DNA from: Litsea cubeba
Taxonomy: Eukaryota > Streptophyta > Magnoliopsida > Laurales > Lauraceae
Reading direction: 5' to 3'
Length of the DNA stretch: 64,000 nucleotides
Assembly: GCA_012931725.1 (NCBI GenBank)
Contig: WHSA01001031.1
Location: forward strand, 62,001 to 126,000
Shown here: in pieces, positions 43,881-55,505 of the stretch
Position numbering within the stretch: position 1 is the stretch's first letter
Layout of the letters: every line of letters starts with the position of its first letter
Program-made: the position numbers and the translations under genes
The notes under the pieces: model-generated
The model's database searches: none
What the model saw: the letters and a program-made list of their open reading frames with translations, nothing else
What the model was told of the DNA's origin: nothing

Positions 43881-46840
43881 GCGATCCATTTATAGTATTG
43901 ATAAATTTAAATTAAAATAAAAATCACGCAAAAAGATGAACAGTAACCAAACACTATAATTACTGTATCATAAACTATTTTTATGCATTCTAATGGATTT
44001 GGATTTAAATTATGATTTAGATACCATTTACCGTGATTACAATCTAAAAGAAATTTCTGACTGTTGAAGTGCTGATCTATTGTGTTTATTAGATAATGCT
44101 CGTCGCCACGAATATGTAAAAGCAACCCGTTCGTCGATCAAATATGGAATGGAGGACTTCAAACTTTAATTAAACTGAACATCACTGGTGCGCGTCACGA
44201 GCAGGAAAATAGCACGGGTGTTAATTTATGCACCCACTCTATACTCTATGCCTATCCCTATTGTTGGAATCTCAGTTAGAAGAAATTAGAAAAAAAAAAA
44301 AAGCAGCCTGCAGCATGTACGTTCATCAGAGAAATAATAACTAGGCAACTACCATCAGGATGAAGGCCACTAATCACGTGGCTTTCTCCAGAAATAATCA
44401 CATCACATAACTTCCGCATGTCATGTCAAATGGTTAGTTGGGATCATCCCCTCTAGCCGATTGGGCCATGCTTGCTTTTGATTAGAACTACTTAAGAGGT
44501 GGGCCACACATGCTAGGCTGGACGTACTTTCTAGGCATTATGAACTAATCTTTGCCTGCCCTCATCCCAAGCTGTAGGCCCAGTTCCTTCGATTAACACT
44601 GTTGTTTGTTTGTTGACACTTCATTTTTCGGATCTGAACTATTCATCTCGTGGGGTTACAAGATGGAGATGACCCATATCATAAATCAAAAGATGAGCCA
44701 TTTCAACTTTTTTAATCTTTATTTTTAAAAATATCCTTGGACAAACTTCACTACCATTGACGTGGGGACCCACATTAAATTGACATCTTGATGATGATGA
44801 TAATGATTTTATTTTTAATTTTTTATTTAAAAATCCATGAAACTTTGAAAAGCTATAAAAGCCATAATGGAGTATTTTTCATATGTGGGCCCATCACAAC
44901 AAAGCATCATTGTGTAATCTGATTTTTAAAAGAGCACGTTTATATGCCAAGTTCTATACAAATAAATCCTATAAAGCATCAAATCAAGAGGGAATAAAAT
45001 GTATGAGAGCATCGGATCATCAGTCCAATTGAAAAATGAAGTGGATCATCAATCTAACCGTGGAAAGGCCTCACTTCATCGATATCGCAAAAGAATTGTC
45101 AGTTGATCTTTACATTATTTAAAATCCCAGGTAAACAGAGATGCAAGTAATTTTGCTTGACTGTGATACCTCAAGTATTTTTTTAAAGGTTAGTCTATAT
45201 TAACCTATTCTAAGTAATCAATCTAACAACTAGCCATGTTTGATTAAAGTGAAATATGGCAACTAAAATAATTGAGAAAGTCAGGGGTGATGCGGCATAC
45301 CAAGTTATGGTGATGTGGCAGACTAAGATTGGTTCACTCATGAAATCCTAGGCTGGGGCAAAAGAATAAAAAAAAAATTTAAAGTTTTGTGAAAATATTT
45401 TTTAATTTGAAAAAATATTATTTTTCTTTGCTTATTATTTTAAAGCTGCTTTCTAGAATGATACAAAGTTGACCGATTCAACACGAACCATTTGAATCTA
45501 TAGTATAGGGTAATATTACCAACGAATAAATAGGGGTGCTACTAAATAAAAATGAAGATGTTTGATTAAATAGTCAATTATCCTATATGATCAACTTTTA
45601 TTAGAGTAAAATTTTATATAAATTTTTAATCGGTCGGCCTCACAATAGTATTAGAGTTCACTCGTTTAGATAAACCAGGTTCTCTCTTTTACGAGTCAAT
45701 GCCTCAGAGGATTACGAGTCCAGACTCAATGACATCATGGGTCACATGTGGTCGGTTACACGTACCAGAAGAAAGATGGCATGGATGATTAGGTGTTGGG
45801 TGCTAATTTATGCACCCACTCTATACTCTATGGCTATCCCTATTGTTAACTGTCTTAGCTTTGTATACTACACACTTTGGAATCTCAGTCAGAAGAAATA
45901 ATAAAAAAAGGGTCATTTCTCAGCATGGCACATCAATCACCATTCACCAACCATTTTGATAGAAAAGACTCTTGATAGTTGACAAAAAACAAAAAATAAT
46001 CATGTGGGGTGAGCCACATGTTGTAATTCTACTTAGAACCAACCACCTATGAGCTGGACCATACCATACCACACCATTAATGGTCTCTTCTTTATGCTTA
46101 AAACGTTATCTGCGGCTCCAAATATGAACATCATGAATATAAAGATCTCTCTCCTATAAGTATATGCAATACACACAATATTTTATAGTAATTTGTGTAA
46201 CAGATGTTGGTGAGACTGGTGAGTGTTTCTTTTCATTTCTACTGAGCCATTGCTCTCACAGCAATCCAAAAGTATTTTATGTATCTCTCTAAATATATAT
46301 AAATTTAAATTTCATGAGAGTTATTATTACATAGCAATTGAAGGTCAGAGAAAATGTTGAAATCCTCATTCTATAGAACTATTAGCACTAATCTCATGAA
46401 GTTAGTCGAGTTTAAGATTCTCCACATGGGGCCCACATTTTGAGAGCCCAAACCACAAAGTTTGGTTGACGGGTTACATTGGGTCCCACAAATTAATGTT
46501 TACTAAAAAAAAAACTAGAGTATAGTATAGTAAAGTAATTCTAGAGACATGTGGATGTGGTCATCTCTCCCTCTCAGTCTCTCTCATGCACTCATGTATG
46601 TGTGCCTAATGATGAGTGTTCAAATTGCAAGACATATTTGGGATTTGCAACAATCTAAAAAACAATGTACAATGAATAGGGTGCCTGCAACCCCATCACA
46701 TTTTGACTGTTGCCCATCCATCACACAAATAAGTGATAGGACCCCATAAATGCCTAACCGTCAACGACGATATCATTACAACTCATTCTATCCGTATCTG
46801 TTTCATATACTATTTAAAAAGATTTTTATTCCCTTCCGTA
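43881..46840. other. AT-rich intergenic stretch with a ~100-bp direct duplication
   Basis: No gene is supported. Sequence at 44,217-44,305 recurs at 45,798-45,912 in direct orientation. Both carry TTTATGCACCCACTCTATAC and an ending GGAATCTCAG(T)x.AGAAGAAAT followed by an A-run, and the right copy has about 34 extra bases in the middle. The 44,600-44,960 stretch resembles repetitive noncoding DNA common in plants. Confidence 0.6.
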
Positions 46841-46847
46841 CACGAAG

Positions 46848-49396
46848 ATGCACGCCATTGCCACTCTCGTTGGATGTATGACTCTTGATCGAATATATTC
46901 TCTGAAACAACCGAATATATTCTATGTTTTCAGAGAATATATTCTCTCTTGGCCAGTACTAAAGGGCTCGACTGGTGCTCACATCTGCTCATTTGGGATC
47001 CAGGCCAAAGAACTTTGTTTTCTCAATTCTGCTTGGTTCTTCTTAGCAATATACATACCACCAGAAGATATGAATTTGGATCAACTGAGGGTTTGGGCCA
47101 ATGATCTGCGATTGTCAAGTGGTTCAAGTGATCAGGTAAATATACACTTCTTTAATTATTTCAGAAAATATTCTTTATTAATTGTAGATGCCCAAGTGAA
47201 TGTATATTGTTGTCAGGATTATATTCTCAGAAATGAAATAATACAAGAAGACGAAAATGTGGATGAAAACATTACAAACGAATTTTCCACCGACATGATA
47301 TGATATTAACTCAATTCCAATTATGTTTTATTTTGTCAATTTTTAATAAAAAGTTGTTAATTTCTAACAAAATTAATAAATTTTCAAGTATTCAATTCGC
47401 GCCTATCTCTAATTGATTGGATTCAAAATACTGGACGTAATTTAGGATATATCATTGTCATTAAAAGGTCAGAGACTAGCATAATCGGGAAGAGTCCTAG
47501 ACTGTTATTCCAATGTGATCGTGGTGGCACATACAGAAGCAATAAAACTTCCACAACGGTTACAGGCACCAAAAAAATTGATTGCCCTTTCAGACTGAAA
47601 GGGGTGAAAATGCGAACAGGTGATGACTAGATGGCAAGGGTGGTATGTGGAACACATAATCATGCTCCCGCATCATATATGAAGGGACATCCATACCTCG
47701 GTCGGCTCTCTGAATCCGAAATCCAGTTGATGGAACATTTGTCCACGAAAAATGTGAAGCCACAAGATATCTTGACATCGTTGAAGAAGCAGAATCCGGA
47801 CAATGTGTCTACCATTAGGACCATATACAATGCACGCCAGAAATCTCAGACTGCAAAGAAAGCCGGTAAAACCCAAATGCAAGTTTTCATGTCATTCTTA
47901 CAACGTGAAGGATACATTTTCGAGAGTCGAATAAATGTTGTAACCAATGAGCTTGAAGATTTATTCTTCGCACATCCAGGATCATTAGAGCGATGGCGTG
48001 CATTCCCGCACGTGTTATTGATGGTTGCAACATATAAAACAAACAGGTACATGATATGCCACTCTAGATATCTGTGTCCTATATTGATTTAGCAATATTA
48101 AAAAATCTGTAAGTTTTTACATATCTGTGTCTTAAACAAATAGGTACAGGATGCCTCTCCTTAAAATTGTCGGCGTGACTGCAACTAATATGACATTTTT
48201 CATAGCATTTGTGTTCATGCACTCAGAAAAAGTGTTCAATTATACTTGGGCTTTAAGGTGTCTGCAGTCAACAATGGATGGATGCACTGGTCCACGAGTT
48301 ATTGTCACGGACAGAGAGTTGGCTTTGATGAATATGTCTGCCCAGGTATTTCCCGATACTAAGAAATTACTCTGTAGGTGGCACATTGATAGGAGTATTT
48401 TGAGCAAGTGCAGGCCATCAATAACAGACAACAAATCTTGGAATGCATTTTACAAAATGTGGAATTTGTTGCTGGAATCTGAAACTGAAAATGCGTATGT
48501 GTGCAAATTGGCGGACCTTGAGGTACTGTTACAAAACTTTCCAGGTATGATTAATTATCTCAAGGATGTATGGTTGACACCTTATAAGGAGATGTTTGTA
48601 TCCGCCTGGACCGACAGATATCTGCATTTTGGAAACCAGATAACTAATAGAGTTGAGAGCCAGCATGCGAAGTTGAAACAATACTTGGAGTCATCACAGT
48701 CAGATTTGGTGACATCGCTGTTGTTTATTCACCAAGTCATCCAATCACAGGACATAGCTATCAAAGCGAGTATTGAGCAAAGCAAAACTATCGTCCAACA
48801 TTGATTCAATATACCGCACTTCCAAGAATTATGTGGTTTCGTTTCAAGCATGCATTGCATCTGATTTTGAAGGAATTTGAGTGGTCTAAGGATCTCGGAG
48901 AAGTTTCCTACAAATGCGGATGTCGACTTCGTATGAGCTATGGACTGCCATGTGCGCACGAGCAAGCAATATATTTGAACGATGGTCATCCCACACCAAT
49001 TGATTCCATAGATAAATTTTGGAGAAAACTTGATTTATCACCGTGTGTGTCTCTTCAAGACGATGACATCAATTGTGACGTCGAGCTACAAGTGTTCACG
49101 GAACAGTTTAAGCAGCAAACAAGGCATGGTAAATTCAGTCTTTTAAGGAAGTTGAGGGAGATAATCACACCATCAACAACTTCAATTCGTGAACCTGCTG
49201 TTAAGACGAATACTCGTGGACGCCCCTCCTCGAAAAAAAAAGTTGCAACAAATACTCGTGTTAATTCGTCTGCATTGAGTCTGATTCCCTTCATTCTCAG
49301 GAACCAAGCAGAAACAATTATTCGTTTGGAGGCCCCGACTCGAAGGACAGGGAAGACATATCAACTCGTGCTAAAAGATCAGATCAGACGAGGTCT
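46848..49396 (+). pseudogene. FAR1/MULE-type transposase gene, decayed
   Basis: Segments at 46,848-47,303, 47,400-47,630, 47,631-48,046, 48,144-48,804 and 48,850-49,396 add up to a FAR1-like Mutator transposase. The zinc-binding FAR1 part has CDRGGTYRS, CPFRLKG and VVCGTHNH. The transposase core has ATYKTNR, VIVTDRELALMN and NRVESQHAKLK. The SWIM finger has YKCGCRLRMSYGLPCAH. Inactivating marks are TAG at 47,628-47,630, Val (GTT, 48,024-48,026) where the first catalytic Asp is expected, TGA at 48,802-48,804 and a frame change near 48,850. A splice-site pair gives an intron at 48,047-48,143. The family moves MULEs, and domesticated relatives (FHY3/FAR1) are host transcription factors. Confidence 0.88.
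48047..48143 (+). other. Predicted intron of the MULE transposase gene
   Basis: The donor ACAG/GTACAT and acceptor AAATAG/GTACAGG join KTNR to YRMPLL in frame, matching the continuous protein. The 97-bp length and AT-richness suit a plant intron. Confidence 0.75.
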
Positions 49397-49401
49397 TATA
49401 T

Positions 49402-49851
49402 GTGTCTAGACTGAGACACAACTTGCTTAGTGTGAGCCAGATCTGTGACAAAGGCCACGAAGTTGTCTTCACTAAGAATGGGTTTGCTATCAAGAAGTGT
49501 AGCAACGGCAAAACAGTGGCTACTGGATCTAGGACTGCTGGAAATCTCTATACATTGTCAGATGGAGCTGAAAAGACTTGCTTGATGAGTCGGACAGAGG
49601 AAAGTTGGTTGTGGCACAAATGCCTTGGGCATCTAAACTTTGATAACATGTCAAAGATTTGCAATTCAAAGGCTGTCAGAGGTATGTCTACAGTTGAAAA
49701 GCCTTCCAACCCCATTTGCGATTCTTGCCAAAAGGGAAAGCAAACGAGGGTAATGTTCAAGTCAAAGGAGCATCATTCAAAGAAACCTCTTGAGCTAGTG
49801 CACACTGATCTCTGTGGACCTGATGCGAACTCAAAGCACCAATGGAGATAA
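49402..49851 (+). pseudogene. Copia GAG-pre-integrase region
   Basis: The conserved motif order is RLRHNLLSVSQICDKG, then ESWLWHKCLGHLNFDNM, then CDSCQKGKQ, the HHCC-like zinc site that precedes copia integrase. A one-base excess near 49,822 (GGACCT-G-ATGCG) shifts the frame; the reading resumes in another frame with integrase. The segment begins in mid-domain because of the 5' truncation. Confidence 0.9.
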
Positions 49852-52249
49852 GTATTTTATGTTATGCATTGATGATTATACTCGTATGACATGGGTATTG
49901 TTTCTTAAGCATAAACATCAAGCACTTGATCGTTTTAAAGTGTTTAAAGCACAGGTTGAAAATATGCTTGGAAAACGTATCAAGATTTTAAGGTCTGATC
50001 GAGGCGGTGAATTCACATCTGAAGAGTTCACTAACTATTGTGAGCACCATGGCATTCAAAGACAATATTCAGCCCCTAGAACTCCACAGCAAAATGGAGT
50101 TGTGGAACGGAAAAATCGCACCGTGCAAGAGATGGCTCGCACAATGCTAACTGAGAGCAAGCTAGCTGACAAATACTGGAAGGAGGCAATCCATAGGGCT
50201 GTATACATTCAGAATCGATGCTTGATCAGGCCACATGAAGACAAAACTCCTTATGAGCTATGGTTTAGGAGAAAAGCAACAGTCAAGCACTTCAGAGTCT
50301 TCGGTAGCAAGTGTTACATCAAGCGTCTTGAACAAAATCCGGGCAAATTTGATGAAAGAGCTGATGAAGGTATATTTCTGGGTTACTCCTCCTCTAGTAA
50401 GGCTTACAGATGTCTTAACAAAAGGACCAGAAAAATCATAGAAAGTGCCGATGTTAGAATTGATGAAAACCGTGAATCAAAGAATGTAACTCATTATGAC
50501 AGTCCAGTTTATGAGGACTCGAGTGAGATTGATGATGAAGTGGCTGAACCTAATGATTCTGAGAAATCAAAGGATGACTCAGAGGATGCTACACCTAGAA
50601 AGAAAAGCACTTGGGTAGAGCAACACCCTAAGGATCAAATCATTGGAGATCCTGAGGCCGGTGTTAAAACAAGACAAAGTGTAGTTAGCAATTACTCACT
50701 TGTGTCCACCATTGAACCCAAGACTGTGGCTGAAGCCAGTCTCGATGAAAGTTGGTTGAAAGCTATGCATGAGGAGTTGGAGCAAATTGAGAAGAACTCC
50801 ACATGGGAACTAGTTTCTAGACCTACCGATAAGAATGTTATTGGTACTAAATGGGTCTTTCGGAATAAGCTGAATGAAGATGGTCAGGTCATACGAAACA
50901 AAGCAAGGTTAGTTTGTAAAGGCTATGCTCAAGTTGAAGGCATAGATTTTGAAGAGACCTTTGCACCGGTGGCTCGTCTGGAAGCCATTCGTATGTTTCT
51001 TGCATTGGCTGCATACAAAACCTTTAAGGTATTTCAGATGGATGTAAAGTCAGCCTTCTTGAATGGATTACTTGAAGAAGAGGTCTACATTGAGCAACCT
51101 GATGGTTTTCTCATTAGCAAAAATTCAGACCTAGTGTGCAAGTTGAAAAAGGCTCTTTATGGGCTGAAACAAGCGCCAAGGGCGTGGTATGCAAGGCTGG
51201 ACCTCTATCTCCGCAAGATCGGCTTTGGAAAAGGACTGGTTGATAGCAATCTTAATGTCAAAACAGAGTTGAGCAAACAGCTGGTTGTCATTGTTTATGT
51301 CGATGACATAATCTTTGGTGGCAATGATGAGGAAATGTGCAGGAATTTTGCTGAAGAGATGAAGAAAGAATTTGAGATGTCAATGCTTGGAGAACTAAAG
51401 TTCTTCCTTGGTTTACAAGTTCAGCAGCTGAAACATGGTATCTTCATATCACAGATGAAATACATCAAGGAAATGATGAAGCGTTTTAACATGGAAGAAA
51501 GCAAGCCAGTGAGCACACCAATGACAACGAACACAAAGCTAAGCAAAGATGATAAGGGTTCGTCCGTTGATCACACCACTTATCGTTCTATGATAGGAAG
51601 CTTGCTTTATTTGACTGCTACAAGACCGGATCTTCTGCAAGCAGTATGTATGGTAGCTCGATGTCAAGCATCACCAACTGAGACGCACCTTACAGCAGTA
51701 AAAAGGATATTTCGATATCTGAAAGGTACCATGGAGCTTGGCATTTGGTATCCTAAAGGCAAATCCTTCACTCTTGTTGCATACTCTGACGCCGATTGGG
51801 CTGGATGTATAGATGATCGCAAGAGTACAAGCGGTGGTGCATTCTATCTCGGTGAAAGGTTGGTGGCATGGCACAGTAAGAAGCAAAATTCAGTATCCCT
51901 TTCTACAGTTGAAGCGGAATATATTGCAGCGGTAACTTGTTGTACGCAAGTGTTATGGATGCGGCAAATGCTCTATGATCTAGGAGTTCCGACAACGGAT
52001 CCTACGCCGATCCTCTGTGACAACACAAGTGCAATTCACATCTCTAAGAATCCTGTTCAGCATTCTAGAACGAAGCATGTTGCAATCCGCTATCACTTTC
52101 TCAAGGAAAAGGTTGCAGACGGTGAGGTAAAGTTGGAATATGTTCCAACTACTGAGCAAGTTGCTGATATCTTCACAAAACCTCTACCAAAGGAAGTCTT
52201 CGAGTATCTCCGGAAAAAATTAGTAGTTACTCACTCTCCTAATCCTTAG
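49824..52249 (+). pseudogene. Copia integrase, reverse transcriptase and RNase H
   Basis: About 808 residues, open to the stop at 52,249. The integrase core has the first Asp in CIDDYTRMTW, the second in LRSDRGGEF and Glu in NGVVERKN. RT has VARLEAIRMFLALA, FQMDVKSAFLNGLLEEEVY, LYGLKQAPRAWY and the YVDDIIFGG box. RNase H has AYSDADWAGC, STVEAEYIAAV, LCDNTSAIHIS and TEQVADIFTKPLP at the end. All key residues appear to be present, so this pol part looks recent. The element is still defective, since the frame is cut off from its start by the frameshift at 49,822 and gag is lost. Confidence 0.95.
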
Positions 52250-52545
52250 GAGTTGTGCTTGAAAGGGGGAGCAATATATTCCTTGAATATCCTATTCGCT
52301 CCTTGGTTGGTCCCTTTGGTCTTGTTGTCAAAGGGGGAGAAAGCTATTAGAAAGCTATGCTAAGAGAAGTTATGCGAAGAAGTTATGCTATGATAGCTTG
52401 GGGGAGATTGGTATCAAGAATGTGAATGTGAAGATCTTGATTCTGTTGGTTTATGGTTCTGAAGAAGCTTCATGAAGGTCAACTGGTTCAAAGTGTTCCA
52501 AGTGTTGAAGTTCCAAGTGTTGCCAACAATTCCAAAGGGGGAGAT
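52250..52545 (+). other. Copia 3' untranslated region with three polypurine tracts
   Basis: The purine tract AAAGGGGGAG occurs three times, near 52,261, 52,334 and 52,534. The last directly precedes the LTR and is the probable primer for plus-strand DNA. The other two look like spare copies. Confidence 0.8.
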
Positions 52546-52688
52546 TGTTGGAATTTGAGATGCCTTGAGAAGTCTTATGAAGCATTGAAGTGTTTAGTAT
52601 CTCAAGTATCATCTTGTGTTTGAATTATTGTCAACACAATGTCACAAGTGTGGTGTTGATATTATGGTGTTGATAGAGCTTCAAAGAG

Positions 52689-52985
52689 TTTGGACATGAG
52701 AATTCCATCTGTCAACCGGTAGTTCTACCGGTAGAAAAGGCTGACCCTGAGATTTCTATCAGTCAACCGTAAGTTCTACCGGTAGAAGTGGCTGAAATTC
52801 TAGCAGAGAGTTTGGACACGAGAATTCCATCTGTCAACCGGTAGTTCTACCGGTAGAAAAGGCTGACCCTGAGATTTCTATCAGTCAACCGCAAGTTCTA
52901 CCGGTAGAAGTGGCTGAAATTCTAGCAGAGGTTTGGACACGAGAATTTCATCTGTTAAACCGGTAGTTCTACCGGTAGAACACTC
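52689..52985. repeat. ~121-bp tandem repeat in the copia U3 with CTACCGGTAG palindromes
   Basis: Two full units start at 52,689 and 52,811, and a partial one at 52,932, each beginning TTTGGACA(C/T)GAGAATT. Each unit holds ACCGGTAGTTCTACCGGTAG, in which CTACCGGTAG is a perfect palindrome, plus a related half-site GTCAACCG(T/C)AAGTTC. The repeat lies upstream of the TATA box, in promoter position. Confidence 0.95.
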
Positions 52986-53110
52986 GGGAAACCAGAATTG
53001 TGCAGAAATAGAAGTTTTGCACGAAAATTCAGGAAACTTATGTATTTCGTTTGGGACTCTTTCTAAACGAATTCTAGCCTAATTTGAACACTCTTTAGGG
53101 TTACCAAAAC

Positions 53111-53120
53111 CTATATAAAG
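53111..53120 (+). promoter_or_regulatory. TATA box of the copia LTR
   Basis: CTATATAAAG lies in the middle of the LTR, about 570 bases from its start, with an A/G-rich start region some 35 bases downstream. Confidence 0.7.
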
Positions 53121-53720
53121 GCTTGCTAAGTTCGTTTTCATAAGGAGAGAAGAGAATAGAGAACAAAAGAGAGGGTTTTGGAGAGAAGAGTGATTGGAGA
53201 AGGAGTTGTTGCTGTGTGCTGTTGTGCTGCAAGTTTCTACAGCAAGTTGGACGAAAATATGCTCATGAAGATGGTGATTCGTCCATAGATAAGTGTCTCT
53301 CTTTTTATGCTTTAAATTTCAATTTGTAAGGGATTGAGAGAGAGAGATTGTAGAGGGGAAGGGCTGTAGAAAAGTTTTATACTTTAATTCTGTAGAACAT
53401 CAAGTTGGTGCTTGATGTTAGGGGTTTGGTGATCCTATCTGTTGGTGCAGATAAATTGTAAAGGGAGTAGGTGCTTCCTAGATAGTTGGTGCTATCTGAA
53501 ACTTAAGGGTTGGTGCTCTTTGTCATTGGTGCGACTAAATAGATTCAGACCTGTTCCGGATCGGTGTTCGGACAGTCTTTGAACCGTGGATGTAGCTTTT
53601 TGGTGAACCATGTTAAATCTGGTGTCTTTGTGTGATTTGATTTGTTTTTGTTGTTAAATTGGACCTGTTTTTAAGGGATCACTGATTCACCCCCCCTCTC
53701 AGTGATCGCGATATCTAACA

Positions 53721-54001
53721 AAGTCGCTGCCAAGTGGACTGCAATAACAGAGGCTCGTGACAGGGAGAGTGCTCTGATTCGCCGGGTTGCAGATGCCAAT
53801 CGAGTTCTTGAAAGGAAATCTCAAGAAAGCGAACGATGGCAAACTGCTCAGGATAAGCTTCCCGGTGCGAAAGAAGGGTTTCAACCCACCCCAGCATCTC
53901 ATGGCAAGTTCTTGAAGAATCGTGCCCTGGAATCCTTGACGGCTGGGGCCAAAAGTTTGCTTAAGGAGCTGAACTCTTGGCTGGAGACCATTTTCGATTG
54001 A
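53721..54001 (+). pseudogene. C-terminal fragment of the antisense PMD gene, copy B
   Basis: About 93 residues, KVAAKWTAITEARDRESALIR to SWLETIFD, match the last part of the coiled coil at 3,352-3,634 in copy A. The rest of the gene has been lost where the copia element and the MULE junction lie. The stop is at 53,999-54,001. Confidence 0.85.
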
Positions 54002-54160
54002 GCTCCTGATTTTGTAGCAGAAACTATCCTTCTCTCTCTCTTTTTTTTTTATTTTTAGTACCACTTCTATTTTTTCGTACTCTTTTTTTTTTGTAGTGCT
54101 TGTGAACACTTTCTTTTTTTTTTTGGTACCACATGTATTCTTTTTGGTACTCTTTTTTTT

Positions 54161-54378
54161 TGTTATCCCTACGCTCACTTGAATCTTTTTGTGATAAAAG
54201 TAATTGCTAAATGGGATGCTCTTCTTTTTTTTTTTTGTTTTGTTATCCCTACGCTCACTTGAATCTTTTTGTGATAAAAGTAATTGCTAAATGGGATGCT
54301 CTTTTTTTTTTTTTTTTTTGTTATCCCTACGCTCACTTGAATCTTTTTGTGATAAAAGTAATTGCTAAATGGGATTTG
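54161..54378. repeat. Three tandem copies of a ~79-bp unit, copy B only
   Basis: The unit TGTTATCCCTACGCTCACTT, then GAATCTTTTTGTGATAAAAG, starts at 54,161, 54,241 and 54,319. Each unit ends in a T-run. Copy A has a single unit near 3,777, so the expansion occurred in B. Confidence 0.95.
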
Positions 54379-54424
54379 ATCAAAAGCTTGTCATTTTGTG
54401 AAAATCTTTTGTCAAATGATTATT

Positions 54425-54680
54425 TTGGCATGGAAGCCAGATTTTTACTTGTGGCATGGAAGCCAATTTTGGCATGAGAGCCAGCTTTTTTTGTGGCATT
54501 GATAGCCGGTTTTTTTTTTGAAAGCCAATTTTTTGTTTGTGGCATGATAGCCGGTTTTGTTTTGTGGCATTGATAGCCGGTTTGTGGCATTTATAGCCTG
54601 TTTTGTTTTGGTGGCATTGATAGTCGGTTTGTGGCATTTATAGCCTGTTTTGATGGCATTTATAGCCGGTTTGGTTTTCA
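54425..54680. repeat. GGCAT..ATAGCCGG tandem array, copy B
   Basis: About nine units of GGCATTGATAGCCGGTTTTG and relatives, longer than the array in copy A (3,885-4,075). Changes of orientation or unit length are not seen. Confidence 0.85.
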
Positions 54681-55140
54681 AAAATGCAAGTATCGACTAA
54701 AAGTCGCCTCCCTACTGAATGTTCTTGCAAGTATCGATGGAATGTCGCATCCTTGCTCATTCGGTTGTGAGTATCGATGGAATGTCGCATCCTCACGGAT
54801 TTGGGTGCAAGTATCGATGGAATGTCGCATCCTTGCTTTTCAAAAAATTTGGTTTTGCGGGTACTGACTTAATGTCGTTTCCCCATGATTTTTGAAATTT
54901 GTGGTTTTCTCGAACCTTTGAGTTATGGATATCAACTGAAATGTTGCGTCTCCATGGCTTTTTTAGGTTTTTTCGAACCTTTGAAATTTGGGTTGTGGAT
55001 ATCAACTGAAATATTGTGTCTCCACGGTTTTTAAATTTTGCAAGTATCGACGAAATGTCGCTTCCCTGCAATTTTGGAAGTATCGAACGTAGTTCGTATG
55101 CTTCCGATTTGTGCGAGTATCGACTAAGCGTCGCTTCCCC
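54681..55140. repeat. GTATCGAnnGAATGTCGC minisatellite, copy B
   Basis: The same unit order as copy A's array at 4,075-4,535, with small substitutions. A conserved length and order suggests that the array was present in the common ancestor. Confidence 0.85.
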
Positions 55141-55505
55141 GCGGTTTTTTTGAAAAACCATTTTTTTTTGTTTAAAGACACGAGGGTCATAAGTTTTGAC
55201 CTAAAACCATTTTGGTGGTAAAAGGCAGGGTGGACTAGGGTGGAAATCCCTGAATCCGGATTTTGTTTCAAACCATGAATTTTGGGTTCAAGGGTTGAAA
55301 ATTTTGGTCAAGTTAGGGAAAGGTTCTTAAACTTGGATTTTTCTTTTTTTTGAACAATGAAACGATGAAAGTAAGCATTGTTTTAAATTTCTAGAAATTT
55401 CAACATTTGATATGAAAATTCTGAAAAAGGGTGGGTTTAGCGAGCGTGTACCTGGAAACCGGTTTTGGCCATACAGGCATTGCTCTTACATAGTTGGGTA
55501 AGTCT
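55141..55505. other. 3' untranslated spacer of element B pol
   Basis: Collinear with 4,536-4,882 of copy A. No gene. Confidence 0.5.

Larger units (their letters stand above)
49397..53720 (+). mobile_element. Ty1/copia element, 5'-truncated, intact 3' LTR
   Basis: It starts abruptly inside the GAG-pre-integrase domain at about 49,397, joined to the MULE gene. It continues through integrase, RT and RNase H and ends with a 1,175-bp 3' LTR. Its right edge at 53,720 lies in the antisense PMD gene of element B. The gag, protease and 5' LTR are absent. The left edge is therefore a deletion or recombination junction rather than an insertion edge. Confidence 0.93.
52546..53720 (+). mobile_element. 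3' LTR of the copia element (1,175 bp)
   Basis: It starts TGTTGGAATTTGAG, right after the purine tract, and ends ATATCTAACA, giving matching TGTT...AACA ends. A TATA box, CTATATAAAG, is at 53,111-53,120. The CACCCCCCCTCTCAG motif near the end is common in copia LTRs. U3 carries a ~121-bp tandem repeat. The sequence to its right resumes the PMD coding sequence of element B with a possible duplication starting AAGTC; the other half is lost. Confidence 0.92.

Noticed and set aside
43907..44125. Minus-strand open frame of about 72 codons
   Set aside because: No recognisable family and next to repeat-rich DNA.
46549..46749. Short plus-strand open frame upstream of the MULE gene
   Set aside because: No similarity to FAR1-type N termini and a poor start context.
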